DNA from: Streptomyces omiyaensis
GTDB lineage: Bacteria; Actinomycetota; Actinomycetes; Streptomycetales; Streptomycetaceae
Assembly: GCF_014650895.1 (NCBI RefSeq)
Contig: NZ_BMVV01000004.1
Span: 310,001 to 374,000 of the forward strand
Direction of reading: 5' to 3'
Length of the DNA stretch: 64,000 nucleotides
Position 1 is the stretch's first letter, and each line of letters begins with the position of its first letter. The position numbers were made by a program, and so were the translations under genes. Positions 1 through 8,165 of this stretch are shown here, piece by piece. The notes beneath the pieces are model-generated. The model had not been told where the DNA came from. It did no database searches and saw nothing but the letters and a program-made list of their open reading frames with translations.

Positions 1-2
1 CC

Positions 3-545
3 GCCACGGGTACGGCCTTGGCCGTGGGCGTCCTGGCCGCACTGACGCTGTGGTCCGTCCTGCACCAGCACCTGCCCGGCATTGCCGCGCCGCCGTGGGA
101 GCAGGTGCGGCAGTGGGCTTCCCTGTCCGGCTGCCGGTCTCTCGCGCGGCCGGCAGCCCTGGCGGCCGCCGCTGCCGGGGCATGGCTGGTTCTCCTGGCC
201 GCCACTCCCGGACACAGACGCCTGCTGCCCCTGGGCTGCCCCCGGTCGGCCCGGGCGGTCATCAGCCGCACGCACGCCGCGCGCCTGATCCGGGCGGCCG
301 TCACCGAGGTGCCCGGGCTGCGGGTCCACTCCGTCCACTTCACCCCGCGCAAGGTCACCGTCCGCGCCGAAGCGGCCTACGGCACACCGCACGACGTCCG
401 CGGGACGACCAACACGACCATCGAGCGCACCCTGAGGAGCATGGTCCTGCGACACCCCCCGCAAGTACGGCTCCTCCTGCGCCCCGCCCAGGACCCGCAC
501 ACCGCCCCCGACCGGCGGCCTGCACAGGAGGACGGGAATGCGTAG
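3..545 (+). CDS. DUF6286-type membrane protein, 5'-partial
   Basis: The reading frame is open to the window edge, so the true start lies upstream. The visible part has an N-terminal hydrophobic segment, a second one around WLVLLAATPG, and then a basic soluble domain (RTHAARLIRAAVTEVPGL...) of the kind annotated DUF6286, seen beside Asp23/Gls24 and AmaP genes in streptomycetes. The stop overlaps the start of the next gene by 8 bp, so the two are probably translationally coupled. The likely role is a membrane partner in an alkaline-shock/envelope-stress protein set; this rests on family context, not on any catalytic motif. Confidence 0.7.
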   Translation, partial: ATGTALAVGVLAALTLWSVLHQHLPGIAAPPWEQVRQWASLSGCRSLARPAALAAAAAGAWLVLLAATPGHRRLLPLGCPRSARAVISRTHAARLIRAAVTEVPGLRVHSVHFTPRKVTVRAEAAYGTPHDVRGTTNTTIERTLRSMVLRHPPQVRLLLRPAQDPHTAPDRRPAQEDGNA

Positions 546-1062
546 CCGCACCGTGGCCAACCGGACGGCGCTCGCCCTGACCGGTCTCGCTCTCCTGGCC
601 TCGGGAGCCGCCGCCACCCGGTGGGGCGAGGAGAGGATCCTCACAGCTGCCCTGCGCCACCTGGAGCCCACGGATCACCGCCTGCTCCTCGCCGCGAGCA
701 GTGCCGCCCTCGCCGCCTCACTGGTCCTGCTCACCGCACAGATCCGGCGCCCGGGCCGGCGCCGCCTGAACCTTCCCGCCCCTGGCTGCCAACTCGACAG
801 CCGCGCCGTCCGCCACGCCGTCCGGACCGGCTGCGCCGCCGTCCCGGGGGTCGTGCGGGCCCGCTGCAGCCTCACCGGCCGCCGGGGCACGATGCGCCTG
901 GCCATCACCCTGACCGTGAACGGCACAGCACACCCCGGCGAGGTCTTGACCGCAGTGGCCGACGGTGTCCTGCCGCAGATCACCCCCCTGCTCACACCTC
1001 GTCGACTCCACACGCGTATCCGTCTGCGGGTCCAACGCCCCCGGCCGCACCGAACCCAGTGA
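538..1062 (+). CDS. AmaP-like alkaline shock membrane anchor protein
   Basis: A protein of 174 aa with two transmembrane stretches (about residues 8-28 and 50-66) followed by a C-terminal domain of about 100 aa resembling the soluble part of alkaline-shock membrane anchor proteins (AmaP), which tether Asp23/Gls24 proteins to the membrane. The ATG is preceded by a clear AGGAGG six bases upstream and overlaps the end of the preceding DUF6286 gene. A strong hairpin follows at 1073-1123, so this is the last gene of its operon. Assignment is by domain layout and partner gene; no Asp23 protein is visible because the operon begins outside the window. Confidence 0.68.
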   Translation: MRSRTVANRTALALTGLALLASGAAATRWGEERILTAALRHLEPTDHRLLLAASSAALAASLVLLTAQIRRPGRRRLNLPAPGCQLDSRAVRHAVRTGCAAVPGVVRARCSLTGRRGTMRLAITLTVNGTAHPGEVLTAVADGVLPQITPLLTPRRLHTRIRLRVQRPRPHRTQ

Positions 1063-1072
1063 GACGCGGCCG

Positions 1073-1123
1073 GCGGAGCCGTTCCCACGGTGACGGGCAG
1101 CCCCTGCGTGGGAACGGCTCCGC
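1073..1123 (+). terminator. Strong hairpin terminator after the AmaP-like gene
   Basis: A perfect 17-bp stem (1073-1089 with 1107-1123) and a 17-nt loop, 10 bp after the stop codon at 1062. There is no strong U-tract, as is common in Streptomyces. Confidence 0.8.
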
Positions 1124-1859
1124 TGCCACGGCCCCGCCTGCGCGGGCATGTGCCCCAAAGGGGCGATTATCGCTGTTACGCGCGGAGCAGCGGCATGCCC
1201 GACGCGCGGCTGTGGCCGCTCCCTCTTCTCGCGGCCACAGCCCTCAAATCGCCACCACAGGCCGGTGAGTACTGCCGACCCTCGTGCACCAGCTGACCGG
1301 GTCCGCGGCAGGAAACCTGGCCGCACCCATCACCAAGGCTGCTTGCCGCGGTGATCAGGCTGTGCCCTCACGGCGCGATGCCCGCCCTGCTCCACCCTGT
1401 TCCGGTCGGCGTACGACAGTGGCGGGTCGTCGAGGGGCGGATGGCGCTCCCGCCCGGCGACCGCCACCGCTACGTCACGCGGTCCACCGGATCCCCCCGC
1501 CACCGGGCTGCCGGACGGCATGGTCGAGGCCCTCGCCGACCTATAAACGCTGCAACACGGAGCGGACCTGAAAGCCCACTGCCTCCCGCATGCCCATGGG
1601 GTCGGGCCGACGGGTGACCCGGCTGTGCAGGAACCCTGTCGGCGTTCGCGAGTAAGGGATGCCGGCATGCGGGGCCGGCCTGCCGGAGAACGCGCCCCAT
1701 GAAGAAGCGCGTTGGCCGACGTTCCGCCTCCAAGTCTGGGGCACGACTTCGGTCCCCCGGCACGCAGCCGCCGGCCAACACTCGACCGCCCTGATGCAAC
1801 CCTTTGCGCGACCGGAGCGGGCTGCCGAGACAGGGCCAGCTGGCAGGTCTCCCAAGCAT
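1124..1859. other. 736-bp stretch with no recognisable gene
   Basis: Several open frames exist here but none has both a ribosome-binding site and typical third-position G/C bias, and none resembles a family I know. It lies between the AmaP-like operon and the convergent NicO gene. It may hold decayed coding sequence. Confidence 0.5.
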
Positions 1860-3512
1860 TCAGGGGGTGAGGGCGCGTACGGTCAGTCCGAGTCCGACCA
1901 CGACGACCAGGGCGGAAGTGCCCACCGGTCCGATGCGCGCGGCGGCACCGACGAGCCGGCGCAGCCGGGGCTGATCACCAGCCTGCTTGATGCGGTGTTT
2001 GACGTGGAGGAGCAGCAGTCCGGCCAGGGTCAGGGTGGCGGCCATGCCCAGGCCGTAGGCGAGGACGAGGAGCACGCCGAAGGCGGTGCGGCCGAGGGCG
2101 ACGGCGCCGAGGAGGACGACGAGCGCGGAGGGGCTGGGAACGAGTCCGCCGGCGATGCCCATACCGATCAAGCCGGCTTTTCCGGCCGGGCGGGGGGCGT
2201 GGGTGTGCTCGGAGGGCGTCTGCTCCTGGGTTCTGCGCGAGGCGGGGACCGGGGCCGGAGCGGTGAGGAGGCGAGGAGAGGCGGTAGCAGATACCGCCGC
2301 ACCAGTACGGTCTGCCGTCGGCGAAGCCGGATGGTGCCCCGCCCCGTGCTCGTGGTGGCGCCCGTGATCGTGGTCGTGGTGGTGGTCACGCCCGTGATGG
2401 TGGTCGTGGTCGTGATGGTGGTCGTGATGGTGCCCGTGGTGGTGATGGTGGTGACCGTGGGCGGGCTTGTTGCGGAGGGCGCGGGTGAGAAGCCACAGGC
2501 CGATGGCGGTGACGATGAGTCCGCTGGCGGTGCCAAGCCAGGCCAGGACGGTTTCGCCGGCGAGGTGGGTTGCGGTGGGGAGGGCGAGGCCGAGGACGAG
2601 TACGCCTGCGGTGTGGGTGAGGGTGATGGTCGCGCCGACGGTGACGGCGTCGCGGCGGGTTCCGCGGCGTCCGGCGAGGTAGGCGGCCATGATCGTCTTG
2701 CCATGGCCGGGCAGGAGAGCGTGGGAAGCCCCCAGGATGATGGCGAGGAGGAGAGCGAGAAGGCCGATGGGAAGGGTGAGTTCGTGCCGGGAGACGAGCG
2801 CGTCGAACCAGCCTGCGATCCGGCCGCCAGGTGTCCCCGCCGGACCGGCGGCGGGCGTGGTGGTGTCGGTGGTGCCGTTGGAGGGGGTGGTGTGCAGTTC
2901 GGCGGTGCGCTGGTCCAGTGGGGTGGCCAGTGGGTCGGGCGGGTAGCGGCGGAGTTCCTGGGTGGCTGAGGTGGTGGGGAGTTCGGTTCCGGTGATGCGC
3001 AGTCCGATGCCCTTGGCGGTGATCTCCCGCCATCCGATGCGGTTGGTGTCGTAGCGGGTGTCGACACTGATGTCACCGCCGCGCTCGAGGGGGGCGGGAG
3101 TGGTGTAGACGCAGGTGAGGCGGCTGGTTTTGAGTCCCGCCTCGCCGGGTTCCCAGGTGAGCCGTGCGGCCTTGGGGCTCCATGGTGCGGGGCCTGCGGG
3201 GGTGCGCAGGTGGAGTCGCTCGGCCAGCGTTGCGCAGGTGGTGCGCGCGTATCGGGTGGTTTCGGCGCCGGTGATGTCGTTGTTGTTGTCGGTGTCGATG
3301 AGGGAGCGTTCTTGGAGGGCGGCGATTTCTGCGCGGTCGACGATGACGGTGGCGTCGATGCGGTCTGGGTGGAGGGTCAGGCCGGTGTGGTAGTTGACGG
3401 TGAAGTTGCCCAGCGGGTGAGCGGGTGCGGCTGCTGCGGCGGGGGTGGTCAGGCCGCAGAGGGCGGTGAGCAGGCCGGTGGCTGCGGTGAGGGCGCCGTG
3501 TGCGGGGGTCAT
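1860..3512 (-). CDS. NicO/RcnA-family nickel-cobalt transporter with His-rich loop
   Basis: A protein of 550 aa starting at the ATG that overlaps the upstream TPR gene's stop (ATGA). A signal peptide is followed by an extracytoplasmic domain beginning HPLGNFTVNYHTGL and then the membrane transporter domain. The NicO signature HALLPGHGKT is present, as expected for a Ni2+/Co2+ permease of the RcnA type. A long His/Asp-rich loop with more than 20 His residues sits between membrane segments and probably binds metal. The open frame extends 50 codons further upstream, but those codons lie inside the TPR gene. Whether it imports or exports is not decidable from sequence. A Nur-like palindrome upstream of the gene set (6863-6879) would favour nickel-linked uptake. 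Confidence 0.85.
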   Translation of the reverse strand: MTPAHGALTAATGLLTALCGLTTPAAAAAPAHPLGNFTVNYHTGLTLHPDRIDATVIVDRAEIAALQERSLIDTDNNNDITGAETTRYARTTCATLAERLHLRTPAGPAPWSPKAARLTWEPGEAGLKTSRLTCVYTTPAPLERGGDISVDTRYDTNRIGWREITAKGIGLRITGTELPTTSATQELRRYPPDPLATPLDQRTAELHTTPSNGTTDTTTPAAGPAGTPGGRIAGWFDALVSRHELTLPIGLLALLLAIILGASHALLPGHGKTIMAAYLAGRRGTRRDAVTVGATITLTHTAGVLVLGLALPTATHLAGETVLAWLGTASGLIVTAIGLWLLTRALRNKPAHGHHHHHHGHHHDHHHDHDHHHGRDHHHDHDHGRHHEHGAGHHPASPTADRTGAAVSATASPRLLTAPAPVPASRRTQEQTPSEHTHAPRPAGKAGLIGMGIAGGLVPSPSALVVLLGAVALGRTAFGVLLVLAYGLGMAATLTLAGLLLLHVKHRIKQAGDQPRLRRLVGAAARIGPVGTSALVVVVGLGLTVRALTP

Positions 3513-4846
3513 GGGGTGCCGATTCGCTTGAGGAGGGCACGCGCGTGGGCGGCGTGCAGCGGGTTGAGTGCGGAGGCGGGGCCGAGTGCTGCCTGCAGGT
3601 CGGCGGTGGCGGCCGCTTGGTTGCCCAGGGCGTGGTGGATGGCGGCGCGGTGGTAGCGCCACAGTGCGTGCCGGGTGCCGAGCGCGAGGGCTTGGTCGGC
3701 TTGGTCGAGGGCTTCGCGGTGTCGGCCCGCTTTGTGCAGGGCCCAGGCGTAGGCGTCGTGGACGGCGACGAACGGCCTGGTTCGCAGGGCTTGTTCGGCC
3801 ATGGTGACGGCGCGGGCGGGGCTGCCGTGGTCGGCTTCGAAGAGGATGGCGTCGGTGTCGGGCGGGTCACCGGCGGATGTTCGGAGGGTGTCCTGGGCCC
3901 GGAGCAGCGTGAACTGGGCTTTGGCCTGTTCGCCGTGTCCGAGAGCCTGGTGCGTCTCGCCGAGGGCGAGCAGGAGGTGTGGCAGGGGTGCGATGTCCGT
4001 GGCGCGCTGCCAGTCGGCGCGTGCTTGAGCCGTCTGGCCGAGAGCGGCGTGGGCACGTGCTCGGGCGTCGAGGAGTGCGGGGTCGGCCGGTGTCTTGCGC
4101 AGCCCCTGGTCGGCTTCCTTCAGTGCGAGGGGGGCGTCGCCGTCCTCAAGGGCCAGGCTGGACAGGCAGGCGTGGGCGAAAGCCTGCTCGCTGTCGGTGG
4201 TGGCTGCGGTCAGGGAGCGCCGCATCAGTTCGGTGGCTCGCACGGTGCTGCCGCGCAGTTCGAAGACGTAGGAGGCGCGGGCCAGGGATGAGGCATCGGG
4301 GCGCAGGTCGTTCATCTTCTGCACGGCCCGTTCGGCGTCGCGGTACTGGCCGAGTTGGGTGTGGGCGTCGGCGAGTACCCCGTACGCGGCGGGGTTGTAG
4401 GGGTCGCTGGTGATGGCCTTTCGGGCCCAGGTGCGGGCGTCTGTGAAGTCGTGGCGGGCGGCGGCGAGCGCGGCCATGCCGGATTCGGCGGTGCTGTTGC
4501 CGGTGGGCTGCAAGGAGAGGGAGCGGCGCAGGGCCTTCTCGGCCGTGGCGTAGAGGGCGGGGTCGGCCGTGGTCCGGGCCTGCTCGATGCGGGCCATTCC
4601 AAGGTCCGACCACGTGTCCCAGTCGCCCGGCAGACGCTTCAGGCGCGCGGTGAAAGCCGCTACCGCGACCGCGGGGTGGGCGGCTGCGCCAGGGGGTGCG
4701 GAGGCACGCAGGGGCGGTGGACCAGGGGGGACAGCCGGGATGAGTACGGCTCCGGCGGCGAACATGGCGGCGCCCAGCGCGAAGGTGACGGCGATGGTTC
4801 TCACTCGGCGCCGGCCGCGCGCTGGCGTGGGCGGGTCAGGTTGCAT
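3509..4846 (-). CDS. Membrane-anchored tetratricopeptide repeat protein
   Basis: A 445-aa protein with a basic N-terminus and one hydrophobic anchor (about residues 17-38), followed by repeated 34-residue helical units typical of TPRs: AAYGVLADAHTQLGQYRDAE, ALLDARARAHAALGQTAQAR and WRYHRAAIHHALGNQAAA. It lies directly upstream of, and overlaps by 4 bp, the NicO transporter, so it is very likely co-translated. It probably acts as an extracytoplasmic scaffold or assembly factor for the transporter or the neighbouring DUF4331 protein; that role is inferred from position only. Confidence 0.82.
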   Translation of the reverse strand: MQPDPPTPARGRRRVRTIAVTFALGAAMFAAGAVLIPAVPPGPPPLRASAPPGAAAHPAVAVAAFTARLKRLPGDWDTWSDLGMARIEQARTTADPALYATAEKALRRSLSLQPTGNSTAESGMAALAAARHDFTDARTWARKAITSDPYNPAAYGVLADAHTQLGQYRDAERAVQKMNDLRPDASSLARASYVFELRGSTVRATELMRRSLTAATTDSEQAFAHACLSSLALEDGDAPLALKEADQGLRKTPADPALLDARARAHAALGQTAQARADWQRATDIAPLPHLLLALGETHQALGHGEQAKAQFTLLRAQDTLRTSAGDPPDTDAILFEADHGSPARAVTMAEQALRTRPFVAVHDAYAWALHKAGRHREALDQADQALALGTRHALWRYHRAAIHHALGNQAAATADLQAALGPASALNPLHAAHARALLKRIGTP

Positions 4847-4876
4847 TGGAGGGGGTCTTTCCTGCGTGAGTGACGC

Positions 4877-4916
4877 GCTCCCGGGGCCTGAACGGGCGCG
4901 GTCTGGCCCCGGGAGC
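4877..4916 (-). terminator. Hairpin between DUF4331 and TPR genes
   Basis: A perfect 12-bp stem (4877-4888 with 4905-4916) and a 16-nt loop, lying between the stop of the DUF4331 gene and the start of the TPR gene. It could end part of the transcripts and lower TPR/NicO expression relative to DUF4331. Confidence 0.6.
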
Positions 4917-4939
4917 CTTGATGATGCGGTGGCGTCACA

Positions 4940-6490
4940 TCAGCCGCGGTTGCGGCGGCGCATCCGCCATCCGGCCGCCGCCAGCAGGACGGCTCCCACG
5001 CCGCCGAGGGAGGCCGCGGACTTCTCCTTGCTCATGGCCATGCCGGACGGTCCGCTGTTGACGGACTTGGTGTGCGGCAGGGCCAGGTAGGGGAACGAGG
5101 TACCGAAGGGAACCTCGTTGGCGTTGACCTTGTCGCCGTCGGCGAGCGCGGGGACGAGCTGTCCGGTCTGGGCGGCGCCCTCGACGGCCTGCAGCGAGAT
5201 GTCGATGACGTCGTCGGTCAGGCGGCGTCCGTTGGGGAATCCGGCCAGGTCACCGGCGAGGACTCCGTACCGGTTCGGGTTCGCGGCCGGGGGCACGGTC
5301 ATGTTGAGGCGCAGCTCCTCCGCGGGAACGATCTTGCGGAGGTTTGCGTCGCGGTTGAGGCGGTGGGCGTTGAGGTCGGCCTGGATGGGCCCGCACGCCT
5401 TGCAGATGCCGGTGAGGTAGATCTCGGCGAGGTCGTTGCGCGGGGCGGGCGGTGCGGGGACGCCGTAGACCTGCTGGATCAGCTTGGGCAGGATCGGGTC
5501 GAGGACCTTGTCGACGACCGGCTGGACGGTGCGGTCCTGGTCGGGGTTGAGGGTGTTGAAGGCGTCCTTGTACTTCAGCGGGACGACGACCTCGTTGACC
5601 AGCGGGTTGCCCAGGCGGGAGACCTGCTTCCACTTGTCGCCGTGCCCGGTGCGCGAGTCGGAGACCTGCACGCCCTTGCGGTCGGTGGTTGACCAGATCC
5701 CCACGACCGGGTTGCGTGACGGGGTGTAGTTGAGCGCCAGGTACTTCTTGGGGATCTGCAGGGCGACGGAGTTGACGTTGTAGCCGGCCAGCGTGTCCTG
5801 CCCACGCTCGGACAGGTCGCCGCCGTACAGCAGGTCGAAGACCCGAAGGTCGGCGAAGAAGGGGTCCTCGGCCTGTCCGGCGAACGTCTTTCCGCCCCCC
5901 GGCAGGGAGCGCACGGCCTGGGCGCGCAGGGAGGCGTAGTTCGGCATGGAGGCCGGACCGACGCGGGAGGGCGCGGCGGGCACGTTGGCCAGCAGAGTCC
6001 TGCTCTTGTTGCCGCGGGTCTCGATGAGGTCGTAGACCTGCCGGAAGTTCAGGTCCGGGTCGTCCAAGGTGGTGACCTGGCCGGTGTTGTAGAGGAACTG
6101 GTTCGCATCGTCGCGAGTCCGGTTCTTGAACCGCCAGGTGTACGTGATGTCGGCGTTGCCGTCACCCGTGTTGTCGATCTTGATGTTGTAGCGGAGGTCC
6201 TCGCCGAAGGCGTAGAAGTTCGGTCCGCCGTTGGGCTCCTCGAACGGGATCCAGTTCGCCAGCAGGGTGACGGTGTCGGACTTGTCGGGGCTGGTGAACG
6301 CGTACACGTCGGTGTTGTCGGCACGCGGATCACCGGCGATCAGCGGGGCCTCGCGGTGGCTGGAGGCGGAGCTGACACCAGGGCCGAGGGTGAGGACGGC
6401 CATGGCGGTCGCCAGAGCGCCGGAGCCGAGGACGAGCAGGGAGTGGTCCAGCATCCGGCGTCGGCCGGACGCCGGGAAGGTTGCCTTCAC
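4940..6490 (-). CDS. DUF4331 secreted, C-terminally membrane-anchored protein
   Basis: A 516-aa protein with a signal sequence ending ...SSASSHREAPL, the DUF4331 hallmark SSHREAP..AGDPRADNTDVYAF, and a C-terminal hydrophobic helix followed by RMRRRNRG. The GTG at 6488-6490 is chosen because GGAAAGGAA lies 10 nt upstream; a longer frame exists without a better site. Two close Cys residues (ICKACGP) could form a disulfide. No LPXTG motif is present. The function of DUF4331 is unknown. Conserved placement next to a TPR protein and a NicO transporter suggests a role with metal handling at the cell surface (inference). Confidence 0.85.
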   Translation of the reverse strand: MKATFPASGRRRMLDHSLLVLGSGALATAMAVLTLGPGVSSASSHREAPLIAGDPRADNTDVYAFTSPDKSDTVTLLANWIPFEEPNGGPNFYAFGEDLRYNIKIDNTGDGNADITYTWRFKNRTRDDANQFLYNTGQVTTLDDPDLNFRQVYDLIETRGNKSRTLLANVPAAPSRVGPASMPNYASLRAQAVRSLPGGGKTFAGQAEDPFFADLRVFDLLYGGDLSERGQDTLAGYNVNSVALQIPKKYLALNYTPSRNPVVGIWSTTDRKGVQVSDSRTGHGDKWKQVSRLGNPLVNEVVVPLKYKDAFNTLNPDQDRTVQPVVDKVLDPILPKLIQQVYGVPAPPAPRNDLAEIYLTGICKACGPIQADLNAHRLNRDANLRKIVPAEELRLNMTVPPAANPNRYGVLAGDLAGFPNGRRLTDDVIDISLQAVEGAAQTGQLVPALADGDKVNANEVPFGTSFPYLALPHTKSVNSGPSGMAMSKEKSAASLGGVGAVLLAAAGWRMRRRNRG

Positions 6491-6862
6491 GAAGGGGTGT
6501 TTCCTTTCCAGCAAGGTGCGTACTGCGCCAGACCCCATCGGGGAGGCAACGGTTCGCCACGGGTTTGTACAGGTGGCGGTCGGCACCGCGGCGAACGAGG
6601 GGTTCGCACTGCCCGAGCAGGGTCAGGAAAGGCAACGGGGACTGACCAGGCCCAGGCACACCATCACGCACGGCTGCGCAGGGCGAAGGAAACCACGGCC
6701 GGACGGCGTCGCGTGTCCGACTGCCGCCCCCCGCCGGTGCGCCCGGGACCGTCTGCGCGAGAAATCCACAGGTCACAGGCGCAAGTACGCCCACCTGCGC
6801 GCCATCCGAGACGTCGACGACACGTTGCGTGCTGTTAGGCCAAACGAGACAACACGCCTTTA

Positions 6863-6879
6863 TTGCAACGAAGTTGCAG
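6863..6879. promoter_or_regulatory. Nur-box-like palindrome TTGCAA-N5-TTGCAG
   Basis: TTGCAA-CGAAG-TTGCAG differs at one base from the tTGCaa-N5-ttGCAA pattern reported for the nickel regulator Nur in Streptomyces. It sits in an unusually A/T-rich patch, 373 bp upstream of the DUF4331 start, on the side expected for control of the DUF4331-TPR-NicO set. The distance is long, so either the leader is long or the site is fortuitous. Confidence 0.4.
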
Positions 6880-7195
6880 CAGCCGTGGCCGTCTACGTCC
6901 GTGTGATTCTGTCAGCGCGAGTCCGGCACAACCCACGGCTGGTATCGCTCCTCGTAGCCATGACCACACCGTCATCGCGGGCAGCCCCGCGCCTCCTCGG
7001 TCTCGGCCGGGACCATCGCGGTTGCTCAGCGCCAGAGCCGACGACCATGGTCGGGAGGTGCTGCTGGTGCCGCTCGGCACACGTCGCCTGCGCGAGAGGG
7101 TGCCCGATCGACCCGCTCGGAGTGCGGCGGCCCGACCTACAAGGCATTCTGAGACCGGCTCAACGTGCCGTAGGAGGCCACTGGAGAGCCCGCAT
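6880..7195. other. Intergenic stretch, no gene seen
   Basis: Part of the 840-bp gap between the DUF4331 start and the sortase stop. The short open frames have no ribosome-binding sites and resemble nothing I recognise. No tRNA or riboswitch fold was found by eye. Confidence 0.45.
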
Positions 7196-7233
7196 CGAAA
7201 GGCCCGCCACCCCCCAGGGTGGCGGGCCTTTCG
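7196..7233 (-). terminator. Strong hairpin terminator downstream of sortase
   Basis: A perfect 17-bp stem (7196-7212 with 7217-7233) and a 4-nt loop. An A-run at the outer left and a T-run at the outer right make it bidirectional. It lies about 100 bp beyond the sortase stop. Confidence 0.82.
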
Positions 7234-7329
7234 AACTGTTGCGGGTTGCCCGCTTCACGCGCGTGCATGGGCGGGGGCGTGCTGACCGCAGGCGCTGGCC
7301 AGTGTGGGTGGTTGTGCGGGAGCAGGGGG

Positions 7330-8076
7330 TCAGTCGGCGGGTTGCAGGTGGGCGAAGACGACGAGGTTCTCGGTGTAGTCCTTGGCCGTGCGGTCGTAGG
7401 GGCCTGCGCAGGTGATGAGCCGGACGAGGGCGTCGGGGGTATCGTCGTACACGCGCTGGTTCGGGAAGTCGTCCTTGCTGAAGCTCTCCACCGAGTCGAC
7501 GAGGAAGACCGCGGTGGTGCCGTCGGCGCGCGTGACTTCGAAGGAGTCGCCGGCCTGAAGTTCGCCGAGCCGGGCGAAGACGGCCGGTGCAGTGGCCGTA
7601 TCCAGGTGGCCGGCGATAAGCGCGGTCCCCCGCTCGCCGGGAGCGATGCCGGCGGCGTGCCATCCGACGAGGTTGACGTCGTCGGCCGGGGGTGGATCCA
7701 GGGCCCCTGAAGGCCCGATCTCCAGGTCGGTGAACGGAGCGTCTACGCCGATCTTGTCGATCTTCAGGCGGGTAGGGATCGCTCGGGACATGGCGGGACT
7801 GGACGTCGGTCCGGTTCCCGGCGGGGCCTGGTGGGGCGCGCGGGAAGGTGTCGAGGCGCCGACGGGGGCCGACAGGGCCGTGGAGGATGCCTCGGATCGT
7901 GGAGTGTCAGCCTCGTCCTGCGTGAAAGTCTTCGGTCCGAAAAGGACCAGGAGCGCGGCGAGTGCCGTCGTCCAGAACACCGTGGGCGCAACCCATCGTG
8001 CCGGCCAGCGGCGGGAGGCATCTTCGCCGGCGGAGTCGGGTGGGGGTTGCTTCACAGACGTCTTCTCATCGGGCAT
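7330..8076 (-). CDS. Class F-like sortase
   Basis: A 248-aa membrane-anchored transpeptidase: a short cytoplasmic N-terminus, one transmembrane helix (about residues 29-47), a Pro/Ser/Thr linker, then the sortase beta-barrel. The catalytic His is in LIAGHLDTA and the catalytic Cys in LITCAGPYD, as in actinobacterial class F enzymes, which carry a single N-terminal anchor. It would join a surface protein to the cell wall. The adjacent upstream gene encodes a repeat protein with a C-terminal hydrophobic helix and KK tail, its obvious candidate substrate. A hairpin at 8117-8156 separates the two. Confidence 0.87.
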   Translation of the reverse strand: MPDEKTSVKQPPPDSAGEDASRRWPARWVAPTVFWTTALAALLVLFGPKTFTQDEADTPRSEASSTALSAPVGASTPSRAPHQAPPGTGPTSSPAMSRAIPTRLKIDKIGVDAPFTDLEIGPSGALDPPPADDVNLVGWHAAGIAPGERGTALIAGHLDTATAPAVFARLGELQAGDSFEVTRADGTTAVFLVDSVESFSKDDFPNQRVYDDTPDALVRLITCAGPYDRTAKDYTENLVVFAHLQPAD

Positions 8077-8116
8077 GGCGGATCCGGGGTCGCGTGGCGA
8101 GCAGAGACGGTTTCCA

Positions 8117-8156
8117 CGGCGCAGGGGCTGCCCTCAGTGCGGCAGCCCCTGCGCCG
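8117..8156 (-). terminator. Hairpin terminator after the repeat surface protein
   Basis: A 16-bp stem (8117-8132 with 8141-8156) and an 8-nt loop, beginning 10 bp downstream of the stop of the repeat-protein gene. Confidence 0.78.
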
Positions 8157-8165
8157 GGTCGGCTA

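Noticed and set aside
1659-2969. 436-aa plus-strand open frame opposite the NicO gene
   Set aside because: It is the antisense of the His-rich transporter (Val/Gly/Asp repeats) with no ribosome-binding site; a shadow of high-GC coding DNA.
6491-6860. Possible cobalamin or nickel riboswitch before the DUF4331-NicO set
   Set aside because: On the minus strand I could not find a convincing B12 box or the paired conserved loops; only short partial matches.
6835-7080. 81-aa minus-strand frame in the DUF4331-sortase gap
   Set aside because: No ribosome-binding site, low coding character and no similarity I recognise.
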